Assembly: GCA_964477265.1 (NCBI GenBank)
Contig: CAYZDJ010000015.1
Coordinates: 1-64,000, forward strand
Length of the DNA: 64,000 nt
Source of the DNA: CAIVPM01 sp964477265
Lineage (GTDB): Bacteria > Bacteroidota > Bacteroidia > Chitinophagales > Chitinophagaceae
Direction: 5' to 3'
Shown: positions 52,652 to 60,925 of the stretch, piece after piece
Layout: each line of letters starts with the position of its first letter
Position numbering within the stretch: the stretch's first letter is position 1
Notes under the pieces: model-generated
Database searches by the model: none
Told to the model about the DNA's origin: nothing
The model's input: only the letters and a program-made list of their open reading frames with translations
Made by a program: the position numbers and the translations under genes

Positions 52652-53323
52652 ATGTCTATAACAATTATCATTATTGCAATTACTTGTATAGTTTCATTTA
52701 TTGCGTTTTCAAATGAAAAGTTAATTGATGATTTAATATTTTACCCTCCTGCTATAACTTACAAAAAACAATGGTATAGGTTTATTACTTGTGGTTTTAT
52801 ACATGCTGATATTGCTCATCTTGCATTTAATATGTATTCGTTTTATTCATTGGGAAGCCTGCTTGAAACAAGCAAATTCAGAAGTATAGTATCAGTTGAA
52901 GATATTTACAAAAGCAATAGCGTTACTATGTACTTGTTGCTTTACATATCTTCATTAGTTGTGTGTTTATTGCCAACTTATTCAGCCAATAAAAATAATT
53001 CAAATTACAGAAGCCTTGGAGCATCAGGTGCTATAAGTGCAGTTGTATTTGCTTTTATTTTTTTAAACCCAACCGCAGGTCTTAGTTTAATTATTATACC
53101 AATACCTGCACCTGCATTTATTTTTGGTTTTGTTTATTTAGGTGTTACTTATTATTTGGCAAAACGTGGCAATAGCTATATCAATCACTCAGCACATCTT
53201 TGGGGTGCTATTTATGGAATTGGTTTTGTAATTATTACCTGTGCATTATTTACACACAAAAAGCCTTTAGCCGATTTTATGGAACAAGTAACCTTTAAAC
53301 TGAATGAGTATTTTGGAAGGTGA
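52652..53323 (+). CDS. Rhomboid family intramembrane serine protease
   Basis: A 223-residue membrane protein with about six hydrophobic segments. WYRFITCGFIHADIAHLAFNMYSF is the conserved first part, the catalytic Ser is in SLGASGAIS (Ser125) and the catalytic His is in NHSAHLWGAIYG (His182). It cleaves membrane proteins within the bilayer. Its last 29 bases overlap the end of tilS on the other strand. Confidence 0.92.
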   Translation: MSITIIIIAITCIVSFIAFSNEKLIDDLIFYPPAITYKKQWYRFITCGFIHADIAHLAFNMYSFYSLGSLLETSKFRSIVSVEDIYKSNSVTMYLLLYISSLVVCLLPTYSANKNNSNYRSLGASGAISAVVFAFIFLNPTAGLSLIIIPIPAPAFIFGFVYLGVTYYLAKRGNSYINHSAHLWGAIYGIGFVIITCALFTHKKPLADFMEQVTFKLNEYFGR

Positions 53324-54695
53324 TTTCTAAAATTTCTTTTGTGTTATTGGTTAGCTTAAATCTATCGTCAATTCTATAACCTACAACCCATATAATTTTT
53401 TTATTGCTCTCTATAACCCACACTTTTTCCTTTTGTGCAATAGATAATTTTTGGTTGATAAAAAACTTGCTTAGCTTTTGTTTTTTCTGCATACCCATTG
53501 GATAAAAATAATCGCCTTGTTTCCATTTGCGAAGTAGGAGAGGGAATTGAAGTTTGGCTAAATCGAACAACTCGTTTGTGGTTTCTTGTTTGTCGTTTGT
53601 CGTTAATTTTTTTGCAAATGCATAATTCGTAATTCGTAATTCGTAATTCTCAAATTCAATTTTTTTATCTTCTTTTTCAATAATAATATTTTCAGAACTA
53701 TTTTGCTTTAATGGTGTAATGATTAGCCAGTTTCTGTTGTTAATGATTCTATGAGATGCAGACTGCACATAGCTTCCATTATGTGCATCTAATAATTTTA
53801 TTACTTCGTTTGTTTGATGAGAAGTAAAGTTGAAGTCTTTAATAATTTCGTAAACTATTGAATAAAGCGGTGTTGCTTTTTTTAGTTTCAAGATAGGAAT
53901 ATGCACTTCATTATTTTTTACCTCAATCAAATTTTTTTTATGAATAGCCATTGCCTGTTTATACAATTCCTCAACATCATTCAAACGATTAATGTTGTTT
54001 AAAATATTTTCTTCTGCATTTGCAAAATGTTTTGTAACCAAAGGAATAATTTCATTTCTAAAACTATTGCGTGTGTATTTATTGCTTGCATTGCTGCTGT
54101 CTTCTACAAATTGCAAATCATTTTCAGCAGCATAATTCTTTATATCGTCTTTACTAAAATTTAGCAAGGGGCGAATAATTTTTCTTTCATTATCAATAGC
54201 CTTAATGCCAGTTAAACCTTGTATGCCAGTGCCACGAAAAAAGTTAAACAAAACAGTTTCAATATTATCGTTTTTATGGTGGGCAGTCAATAAGTAGCAA
54301 TTAGGAATTAGGAATTGGGAAATAGGAATTGATTGGTTGTTTTTTGACTGTTGTATTTCTTTAAACCAACTATACCTTAACTCTCTTGCAGCAATTTGAA
54401 TTGATATTTTATTTTCTGCAGCATATTTTTCTGTATCAAACTGCTTAACAAAAATTTCTTTGGAATACTTAACTGCTAAGGCTTTCACAAATTCTTCGTC
54501 ACGTTTGCTTTCATCTGCACGCAAGTTAAAATTGCAATGTGCTATGGCAAAATCAATATTTAATTTGTTTAATAAGTCAACTAACACAATACTATCCACA
54601 CCACCACTTACTGCAACAATATATTTTGTATTGGCATTAAATAATGGTGCAAAATGTTGCTTAAAATATTTGCTAAATTGGTTTAATAAATTCAT
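53295..54695 (-). CDS. tilS: tRNA(Ile)-lysidine synthetase
   Basis: A 466-residue protein that puts lysine on C34 of tRNA-Ile(CAU) so that it reads AUA. VAVSGGVDSIVLVDLL is the PP-loop ATP site, and TAHHKNDNIETVLFNFFRGTGIQGLTG and VRPLLNF-like (here IRPLLNFSKDDI) are conserved. The C-terminal KWKQGDYFYPMGMQKKQKLSKFF is the TilS C-terminal domain. Two segments are encoded by intergenic-type heptamer repeats (54299-54331 and 53623-53650), kept in frame. Start at ATG 54695; the frame is open upstream into a repeat. Confidence 0.93.
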   Translation of the reverse strand: MNLLNQFSKYFKQHFAPLFNANTKYIVAVSGGVDSIVLVDLLNKLNIDFAIAHCNFNLRADESKRDEEFVKALAVKYSKEIFVKQFDTEKYAAENKISIQIAARELRYSWFKEIQQSKNNQSIPISQFLIPNCYLLTAHHKNDNIETVLFNFFRGTGIQGLTGIKAIDNERKIIRPLLNFSKDDIKNYAAENDLQFVEDSSNASNKYTRNSFRNEIIPLVTKHFANAEENILNNINRLNDVEELYKQAMAIHKKNLIEVKNNEVHIPILKLKKATPLYSIVYEIIKDFNFTSHQTNEVIKLLDAHNGSYVQSASHRIINNRNWLIITPLKQNSSENIIIEKEDKKIEFENYELRITNYAFAKKLTTNDKQETTNELFDLAKLQFPLLLRKWKQGDYFYPMGMQKKQKLSKFFINQKLSIAQKEKVWVIESNKKIIWVVGYRIDDRFKLTNNTKEILEITFQNTHSV

Positions 54696-54774
54696 ATATT
54701 TTGTTTCACGCAAAGCAACCAAGAAAACTAAGTTGCCAAGAAAATTGCTTTGTGTACTTTGCTTACTTTGTTTC
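54696..54774. repeat. Inverted TTTGCGTT/GCAAAG-type repeat unit
   Basis: The spacer between tilS and acyl-CoA reductase holds TTTCACGCAAAGCAACCAAG, AACTAAGTTGCCAAGAAAA and CTTTGCTTACTTTG, the reverse orientation of units at 463-500 and 37217-37261. Confidence 0.45.
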
Positions 54775-55779
54775 TTAGTGAGAAATTAATTCGTTTAAAA
54801 ATTTCATTGTATCTACACCATCTGCATAGTCGTTAAGCTGTGGAGTTTGTGCTTTGCCAAATGGCGTGAAACCCTTACCAACAATACATTGTATATCGTT
54901 ATTATTTGCAAGTTTTTCGTTTAATACATCTGAATTTTCATAATAGCTATAATGCACATTGCTTATAGCACTAAATATACTTTCATTCTCACTCAACAAT
55001 ATACTTCCATCTGTCATGTAAAATTTATTGTTCATCATTAGCATGGCTAATTGATAATCGTAATTATGCTTATACTTATGCAAGTCTAAAAAATATTCAT
55101 ATTGCTTTAAAGCATTAAGCAAAGGAATAAAATCATAACCCTTTGGCACAAACAAATGGGTTACGTTTCTACAGCCTTGTCCAAAATAAAGTTGAATGTC
55201 TTGTGCTAGCAAATCAAGGTCTTCATTGGTTTCTGTGCCATCAAGCACAGCAACGCTTGTTCTGTTTCTACGAATAATATTGGGGTATTTGCTAAAGTAA
55301 AATTCAAAATATCTGCTGCTGTTATTACTGCCAGTTGCAATGTAGGCATCGCAACCTTTAAGCGTTTCGGCAAAGCGAATGATTGAAGCAACTTCATCGT
55401 CCCATTCAACCATTTTTTTGTAAATATGCTTTATCAAAACATCGTCTTTGCTGCTTGCCTTAATCATTATTTTATGCCCACTTACAAACACACATAAAAA
55501 ATCGTGAAAGCCAACAAGTGGAATATTGCCAGCCATTACAATGCCCACAGTTTTATTGGTAGTCTCATCAGCCACTGAATATTGTTGTAGCCAGTGGTTA
55601 AGTTTACCTTCATCTAAAAACTGGTTGCAAATGTTGTTAATGGCAAGCTCAATAAAGTTTATGGTAAACCAGCTGTTTTTATAATTAGCATCTTGCTTTA
55701 CATTTTGTAACTCAATATTATTTTCCTGTAAATATCTTTTTAGGTGTAATAAAATTTTTACCCTTTGTTCGCAGTTCAT
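54775..55779 (-). CDS. Acyl-CoA reductase (LuxC-like)
   Basis: A 334-residue protein of the acyl-CoA reductase family (aldehyde-dehydrogenase-like fold). IVMAGNIPLVGFHDFL, HKIMIKASSKDD, GSNNSSRYFEFYF and YFGQGCRNVTHLFVP with the probable catalytic Cys are the conserved blocks. It reduces a fatty acyl-CoA to aldehyde. It is divergent from a ferredoxin gene with only 58 bases between starts, which suggests that the ferredoxin and the reductase are co-regulated. Confidence 0.85.
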   Translation of the reverse strand: MNCEQRVKILLHLKRYLQENNIELQNVKQDANYKNSWFTINFIELAINNICNQFLDEGKLNHWLQQYSVADETTNKTVGIVMAGNIPLVGFHDFLCVFVSGHKIMIKASSKDDVLIKHIYKKMVEWDDEVASIIRFAETLKGCDAYIATGSNNSSRYFEFYFSKYPNIIRRNRTSVAVLDGTETNEDLDLLAQDIQLYFGQGCRNVTHLFVPKGYDFIPLLNALKQYEYFLDLHKYKHNYDYQLAMLMMNNKFYMTDGSILLSENESIFSAISNVHYSYYENSDVLNEKLANNNDIQCIVGKGFTPFGKAQTPQLNDYADGVDTMKFLNELISH

Positions 55780-55837
55780 TTAAAATTTCTTTACTTTTAT
55801 TTCGTTATTTAATTATTCTCAAAACAAAAATACTCTT

Positions 55838-56185
55838 ATGGCTATTAAAATTACCGACGAATGTATAAACTGTGGTGCCTGCGAGCCAGAATGTCCTAAT
55901 AATGCTATTTACGAAGGTGGTGTTGCATGGGCTATTGCAGATGGCACAAGCGTAAAAGGCACTTACGTTTTAATGGATGGAAACACTATGGATGCAAATG
56001 CAAAGAACGACCCTGTTGCCAATGATACTTATTATATAGTAACAGATAAATGCACAGAATGTCAGGGCTTTCATGAAGAGCCACAATGTGCAAGCGTTTG
56101 CCCTGTTGATTGTTGTGTGCCAGATGAAATGTATAAAGAAACTGTTGATGAGCTGTTAGCTAAAAAAGATAAGCTACACTTGTAA
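55838..56185 (+). CDS. 4Fe-4S dicluster ferredoxin
   Basis: A 115-residue ferredoxin with two Cys clusters: CINCGACEPECP and, further on, CTECQGFHEEPQCASVCP with an eight-residue insert between the second and third Cys, as in Bacteroidota/Alpha-type 2[4Fe-4S] ferredoxins. It carries electrons in the cytoplasm. Confidence 0.94.
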   Translation: MAIKITDECINCGACEPECPNNAIYEGGVAWAIADGTSVKGTYVLMDGNTMDANAKNDPVANDTYYIVTDKCTECQGFHEEPQCASVCPVDCCVPDEMYKETVDELLAKKDKLHL

Positions 56186-56187
56186 AA

Positions 56188-56227
56188 TAATAAATAAGCC
56201 ACTTTGAAAAAAGTGGCTTATTTATTA
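56188..56227. terminator. Bidirectional hairpin terminator after the ferredoxin gene
   Basis: A 17-base stem (TAATAAATAAGCCACTT with AAGTGGCTTATTTATTA, six-base loop) follows the ferredoxin stop and lies before the convergent T9SS protein's stop, so it can serve both. Confidence 0.85.
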
Positions 56228-56296
56228 TCACAAATGCAAGCTAGAAAATCATCTTCAAACCTGTATTTTATGTATTGGATTTCATGTAATGTCTAT

Positions 56297-58669
56297 TTAT
56301 TCTACCACAACTTTACTAGTTTGTTTTCCATTTTCAGTAATAACAGAAACAAAGTATATTCCTTTTGCAAAGCTAGAAACATCAATTGTGTTTACACCTA
56401 TGCTTAATGCTTGTTGTTTTATTTGCTTGCCATACAAATCGGTAACAACAATATTTCCAGCACCAATTAACTTATCAATTTTTAAATTAATTATTGAATG
56501 AGATGGATTAGGATAAATGGTTAATTGTCTATTGTCAACTGATAACTGTTGACTACTAACTCCTCTACAATTGGCAACATTTGTATTTATTGTTCTGCTG
56601 CTGCTACAACCATTGGCATTTGTATAAGTATATGTTACACTTGCTGCACCTGTTGTATTGCCAGTTGTTGCAACACCACTATTTGCATTAATGCTTATTA
56701 ATGTACCAGACCAAACACCACTTGTTGGTTTGCCAACTAAAGTAAATGTTTTGTTTTTACAAATGCCACCACTGCCTATAACGCCTGTTGTACCTGATGC
56801 ATAGCTTATAGTTGGTATAGCTGGTTGTGCATATACAGTTATATTTTTAGAAGTAGTTGTTGACCCCACTGTATAGGTAACTACAGTAGCACCAGCACTT
56901 GTGCCTGTTACAACGCCACTGGCATTTATTGTTCCTCTGCCAGAAATGCTCCAAACACCACCAGAAAAACCATTACTAAAAGTTGCGGTAGAACCAACAC
57001 ATAAATTGCTTGTGCCAGTAATTGTTGGCAAAGAATTTTGCACTGTTAAAATTAATGTTGCAATGCTATCGCAGCCTTTACTGTTGCCACCAGGCATTGT
57101 TTTAGTATATGTGCCGGCTGCATTAAATGGTTTTCCATCAACCCATATAAATGGTAATTGTGATGCCAATACTGTCGCATTAGATGTTGATGTAGTTGTT
57201 TCTCCATTATATGTTGCTATAACTTTTACCCTTGCACTGGTGCAACCATTTAAACTAGCATCTACCCAATAACTAGCAGTTGTAATAGATAAACTTACTG
57301 ACGCATTGTAATTATTGCCTGTTGTAACCTGGTTTCCTCCACTTGCTGCATCCCACCATTTTATAGTACCACTATTACTTGCAGTTGCAGTAAGTGTAAC
57401 ATTACCATTACCACATCGTGCTGCATCTTGCACAGTAACAATTGCTGATAATGTTGGTGGTGTTGCAGTAGCAATGTTATTTAGCATTGTTTTATTTGTT
57501 CCTCCACCAATTACAAATACATCTGGTTTGCCATCGTGGTTAGCATCTATTTTAGCTATATTTATAGTAACATCATTGGTTAATTGTGTTGAAGAAATAT
57601 CTGGTGTGCTATTAAATCCACAACCTGTGTTTGTATAAATATGTATGTAACCTCTACTTCCACTTAAATTAGTTCCTCTATACACAGCATCCACCAATCC
57701 ATCGCCATTCATATCTGCTAAAAATCCAGTACCATTAGCTTGACTATTATTGCTTGTGCCTAATAGCTGCACACCTGCTGCAAAATTTCCTGTACCATCA
57801 TTTAACTTATATCTTAAACCATAGCCATTATAATCATCCATTGTCATAATATCTAAAAAACCATCATTATTCCAATCGTAAAAAAACTGACCACCACTGT
57901 AACCCATTGCATAGCCACTAAAAGTAAAACTACCACTACCATTGTTTTTAAATACCTCTGTTGAGTTACCACTAGCACCATCTAATACTAAATCCTGATC
58001 TCCATCATTATCAATATCTGCAGTCATTATGTGAGCACAAAATTGATTGGTGGTAATGATGGCATTTTGGCTAAAGCTTATTGTAGAACCTGAAGTTGTA
58101 TTTAAGAATAAAAAATGTTTTGTTCTGCTATCAAATGAATTGTTGGTAGAATAGATATATGGGATTAATATAATGTCCTTTCTTCCATCGCCATTGGCAT
58201 CAAAAATGGCTATATCTGATGAGTTAGATGCAACAGCATAATTTGTGAAAGTAATATTAGTTGGCGATGCACTTTGCAAACTAAAACTACCACTTCCATC
58301 ATTTTTATAAATATAAAAACCTGGTGTATTATTTTGGCTTGATGATGTAGCAACAATATCTATATCGCCATCATTGTCTAAATCGTCTGCTGCATAGGTC
58401 CACACACCACTTGCAAGAGTAAAAGCTGCGTTAAAGCCACCACTGCCGTTGCTTAATATTATTCTCATATTATTGTTACCATCATTAGTGGCAATGTCTT
58501 CATACCCATCGCCATTAAAATCTTTGGTAGTTACAAGGTAATGAGCATCGCTGGTGCCACCAACCTGTGAGCCAGTGGTAAAAGTTTGTGCATTTACTTT
58601 AAAAGAGGCACTCAATAGTAGCATAAAGAATGCAGCTATTTTAATTGTGTTGAATGTAATTTTTTTCAT
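56297..58669 (-). CDS. FG-GAP/VCBS-repeat surface protein with T9SS sorting domain
   Basis: From the ATG at 58669 this has 790 residues with a signal peptide (MKKITFNTIKIAAFFMLLLSASFKVNA). FG-GAP/VCBS repeats with D-x-D-x-D calcium-binding loops follow (DFNGDGYED, DLDNDGDID, DANGDGRKD, DIDNDGDQD, DWNNDGFLD, DMNGDGLVD, DANHDGKPD). Then come PKD/Ig-like domains and one WNG-type repeat (LPFIWVDGKPF). The C-terminal 80 residues are a T9SS type A sorting domain (YPNPSHSI). It is probably exported to the surface. The longer frame upstream reads through a heptamer repeat. Confidence 0.9.
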   Translation of the reverse strand: MKKITFNTIKIAAFFMLLLSASFKVNAQTFTTGSQVGGTSDAHYLVTTKDFNGDGYEDIATNDGNNNMRIILSNGSGGFNAAFTLASGVWTYAADDLDNDGDIDIVATSSSQNNTPGFYIYKNDGSGSFSLQSASPTNITFTNYAVASNSSDIAIFDANGDGRKDIILIPYIYSTNNSFDSRTKHFLFLNTTSGSTISFSQNAIITTNQFCAHIMTADIDNDGDQDLVLDGASGNSTEVFKNNGSGSFTFSGYAMGYSGGQFFYDWNNDGFLDIMTMDDYNGYGLRYKLNDGTGNFAAGVQLLGTSNNSQANGTGFLADMNGDGLVDAVYRGTNLSGSRGYIHIYTNTGCGFNSTPDISSTQLTNDVTINIAKIDANHDGKPDVFVIGGGTNKTMLNNIATATPPTLSAIVTVQDAARCGNGNVTLTATASNSGTIKWWDAASGGNQVTTGNNYNASVSLSITTASYWVDASLNGCTSARVKVIATYNGETTTSTSNATVLASQLPFIWVDGKPFNAAGTYTKTMPGGNSKGCDSIATLILTVQNSLPTITGTSNLCVGSTATFSNGFSGGVWSISGRGTINASGVVTGTSAGATVVTYTVGSTTTSKNITVYAQPAIPTISYASGTTGVIGSGGICKNKTFTLVGKPTSGVWSGTLISINANSGVATTGNTTGAASVTYTYTNANGCSSSRTINTNVANCRGVSSQQLSVDNRQLTIYPNPSHSIINLKIDKLIGAGNIVVTDLYGKQIKQQALSIGVNTIDVSSFAKGIYFVSVITENGKQTSKVVVE

Positions 58670-58689
58670 TGTGTGAAATTTATTTGTGA

Positions 58690-58716
58690 TTAAATTAGAA
58701 ATTAGAAATTGGGAAT
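58690..58716. repeat. Heptamer-type repeat AAATTAGAAATTAGAAATTGGGAATTAG
   Basis: Seven-base-period repeat (AATTAGA/AATTGGG) between the FG-GAP protein start and the tiny membrane protein's stop. The same type is found inside tilS and the deacetylase gene. Confidence 0.65.
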
Positions 58717-58907
58717 TAGAATGAGTCAATACGTGTAGCTTTTGATACATCAATCAATGAAATTGAAACACTGTTTTGTTTTACCTTTTCAATCTTAAAC
58801 TCAAAATATTTCCATATAAAAATGGCGAGTAAAAGAGTGATGGCGATGATAAGAATGAGCCAAATTTTGGGCTGGGAAACAGGTGTAGATGTGTTAGCTT
58901 TTTGCAT
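58716..58907 (-). CDS. Small single-pass membrane protein
   Basis: A 63-residue protein with one strong transmembrane helix (IWLILIIAITLLLAIFIW) after a Thr/Ser/Pro/Gln N terminus. It resembles no named family I know. It lies between the LuxR-type regulator and the FG-GAP surface protein on the same strand, and could be a short partner of either. Its coding status rests on the membrane helix and position. Confidence 0.5.
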   Translation of the reverse strand: MQKANTSTPVSQPKIWLILIIAITLLLAIFIWKYFEFKIEKVKQNSVSISLIDVSKATRIDSF

Positions 58908-59037
58908 AGTGCAATGCTACAATCTGGCGATAGGGTTTTCCAAATTTAGGGCGTAACAAAAGCGTAACAGTTATGTTTTTAAGCGTAACAAGGATATAAC
59001 TGTATTGAAAATGAGGGGAATAGATTTTGGGGTTAAT

Positions 59038-59121
59038 GGAACGCAGATGACACAGATTGTTTATGATTTTCTAAGATTTATCTGCGTTAATCATGAACAA
59101 TCATGAGAAATCAGCGTTCTA
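59038..59121. repeat. Interspersed GGAACGCAGATGACACAG element, copy 2
   Basis: GGAACGCAGATGACACAGATT, TATCTGCGTTAATCATG and a closing AATCAGCGTTCT make an 84-base element with inverted ends (GAACGC with GCGTTC) and a nested CGCAGATAA/TTATCTGCG-like unit. Its end lies 4 bases from the regulator's stop codon. Copy 1 is at 7626-7704. Confidence 0.75.
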
Positions 59122-59124
59122 TAA

Positions 59125-60843
59125 TCAAATATCCAAACTCCTAAACCAATCTTCTAAACTCGCTTCTTCTGGCAGGTTTATTTTTTTGCGTAGGCGATGC
59201 CAGGTCATTCTTACAGCAGTTGCAGAAATACCTAAAGAAGCTGCCATTTCTTTATTATTCAAATTAAGTTTCGATAGCATTATCACCCTTATTTCTGCTG
59301 GGGTAAGGTCGGGTAGTTTTTGTTTTAGCTTACTGTAAAAACCAATATGTACTTTTTCAAAAAGGCTTCTAAATTCTGTCCATTGGTCTTCGGTTAAAAT
59401 GGTAAAGTTTCTTAGGTCTTCTATTTGTTTGTTGTTTTCAACATCTTCGGTATTTTTTTCTATTATCTCAATCAGTTTATTTTTTTCTGTAATGGTGTGG
59501 GCAAATTCTTCCAGTTGAGTTTGTGCCAGTTGCAATTCCTGCTTAACCTTTTCCTGCTCAGCAACTAATTTTTGTTCCTTGATTTTTGCTTTCAATCTTG
59601 CCCTGTTATATAACATTAACCCAGTTACAGACAATAATAAAAGAACTACAAAAGCAATGGTTCTGTACAAACGTTGCTCTTCAATATTTTTTTGCAGGCG
59701 TAATTCAGTTAGTTGTCTTTTGTCTTGTTCAATATTTAATTCTGCTTTTACCTTTTCATTATAACCAGTATGCACATCCACACTATCCTTCCAAATATCA
59801 AATGAATCTTTTTGCAGTAATGCTTCTTTAAAATTGCCTGTTTGCCCATAATATTTATTCAGCAAACGGCACAGGTTCATTTTGTCCTTAAAACCACCAG
59901 CGAGTTGGGTTGTTGTTTTTGCAATTTGCAAAATGGGAAGCAACTCAGCAGTTTTATTTTGACTCAAATAAATATTTGCAAGATTTATTGCAAATCCACT
60001 TGTATTATCCCAAATATGATATTTATTGGTAGAATCAATTCCTGTTTTATAAAACAAAATAGCCTTATCGTATTGCTTCAATTGTTCATAGGCCTGTGCT
60101 TTATTGCCAGCCAATAGCCCTTGCCAGCCTTTAAGTCCTCCATCAATTTTTGTAGCAGGCTCAACATAAGTTAATGATTTATCAAAGTATTGAATAGCTG
60201 AATCGTATTTGTTTAACTTCAAATAAATCATCCCCATTAAATTGTAGCTAAACAAATAATCCCTTGGGTTGAGCAATGGATACTGAATGGCTTCGTGGCA
60301 GAATTTATATGCTTTTTCATTATCACTAAAACGATAAAATAATTTTGATAATTCTATTAAAGTATTGCCACGATATAAAAATTCTTCTTTGCTTAAAGAT
60401 GAAAATATATCGTAAGCTTTTAGCAAATAATACAAGCCTACGCTTTCTTTATTTCTGTAATAAAAATAATAGTAGCCCAAGTGCAAAGTGGCTTGTGCTT
60501 TGATAGCTGATGCATTTAATTCATCTGCCTCATTACAAAGTTGCTTTATAATTGTCTCAGCTTTTTGTTCATCATCAGTGTATTGTTTTAAGTAAGTAAA
60601 TGAATACAACTTTGCAATAAGGATTGCCATTTCATCCTTGCTTTTTTCTGCAATTTGCGTAAACTGCTTTATTTTTTTAGTGTGTCCTTCACGAGTGTCT
60701 GCATCGATAGGTTGTTTGTTATAAACTGAATCTATAACAACAATTTTTTGAGGATAATGTAGCTTAAACGCTTGCTCATACTGAGCTTGAGATGAAAATA
60801 ATATGAGAGTTAAAATAATACTAAGCAGCAGTTTCCGATTCAT
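59125..60843 (-). CDS. TPR sensor-regulator with C-terminal LuxR-type HTH
   Basis: From the ATG at 60843 the protein has 572 residues: signal peptide (MNRKLLLSIILTLILFSSQA), periplasmic TPR repeats to about residue 370, a transmembrane helix around 385-405 (AFVVLLLLSVTGLMLYN), a coiled coil (AKIKEQKLVAEQEKVKQELQLAQ) and a winged/LuxR-type HTH (LTPAEIRVIMLSKLNLNNKEMAASLGISATAVRMTWHRLRKKI). It probably senses in the periplasm and binds DNA directly in the cytoplasm. It lies between two T9SS surface protein genes and may control them. Confidence 0.88.
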   Translation of the reverse strand: MNRKLLLSIILTLILFSSQAQYEQAFKLHYPQKIVVIDSVYNKQPIDADTREGHTKKIKQFTQIAEKSKDEMAILIAKLYSFTYLKQYTDDEQKAETIIKQLCNEADELNASAIKAQATLHLGYYYFYYRNKESVGLYYLLKAYDIFSSLSKEEFLYRGNTLIELSKLFYRFSDNEKAYKFCHEAIQYPLLNPRDYLFSYNLMGMIYLKLNKYDSAIQYFDKSLTYVEPATKIDGGLKGWQGLLAGNKAQAYEQLKQYDKAILFYKTGIDSTNKYHIWDNTSGFAINLANIYLSQNKTAELLPILQIAKTTTQLAGGFKDKMNLCRLLNKYYGQTGNFKEALLQKDSFDIWKDSVDVHTGYNEKVKAELNIEQDKRQLTELRLQKNIEEQRLYRTIAFVVLLLLSVTGLMLYNRARLKAKIKEQKLVAEQEKVKQELQLAQTQLEEFAHTITEKNKLIEIIEKNTEDVENNKQIEDLRNFTILTEDQWTEFRSLFEKVHIGFYSKLKQKLPDLTPAEIRVIMLSKLNLNNKEMAASLGISATAVRMTWHRLRKKINLPEEASLEDWFRSLDI

Positions 60844-60873
60844 TACTGCGAAGATAGCAGAAGCCTGCAAAAT

Positions 60874-60904
60874 AAAAGGGCATCACACTATGCGATGCCC
60901 TTTT
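60874..60904 (-). terminator. Hairpin terminator after the right-end T9SS protein
   Basis: AAAAGGGCATC pairs with GATGCCCTTTT around a nine-base loop. It lies 22 bases past the stop codon of the T9SS gene and before the regulator start. On the minus strand the A-run is a T-run, a strong terminator. Confidence 0.88.
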
Positions 60905-60925
60905 ATCGGTTATTCATTCATACAT

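Noticed and set aside
59586..59831. 81-codon plus-strand open frame inside the TPR/LuxR regulator
   Set aside because: Antisense to a well-supported gene, with no recognisable features.
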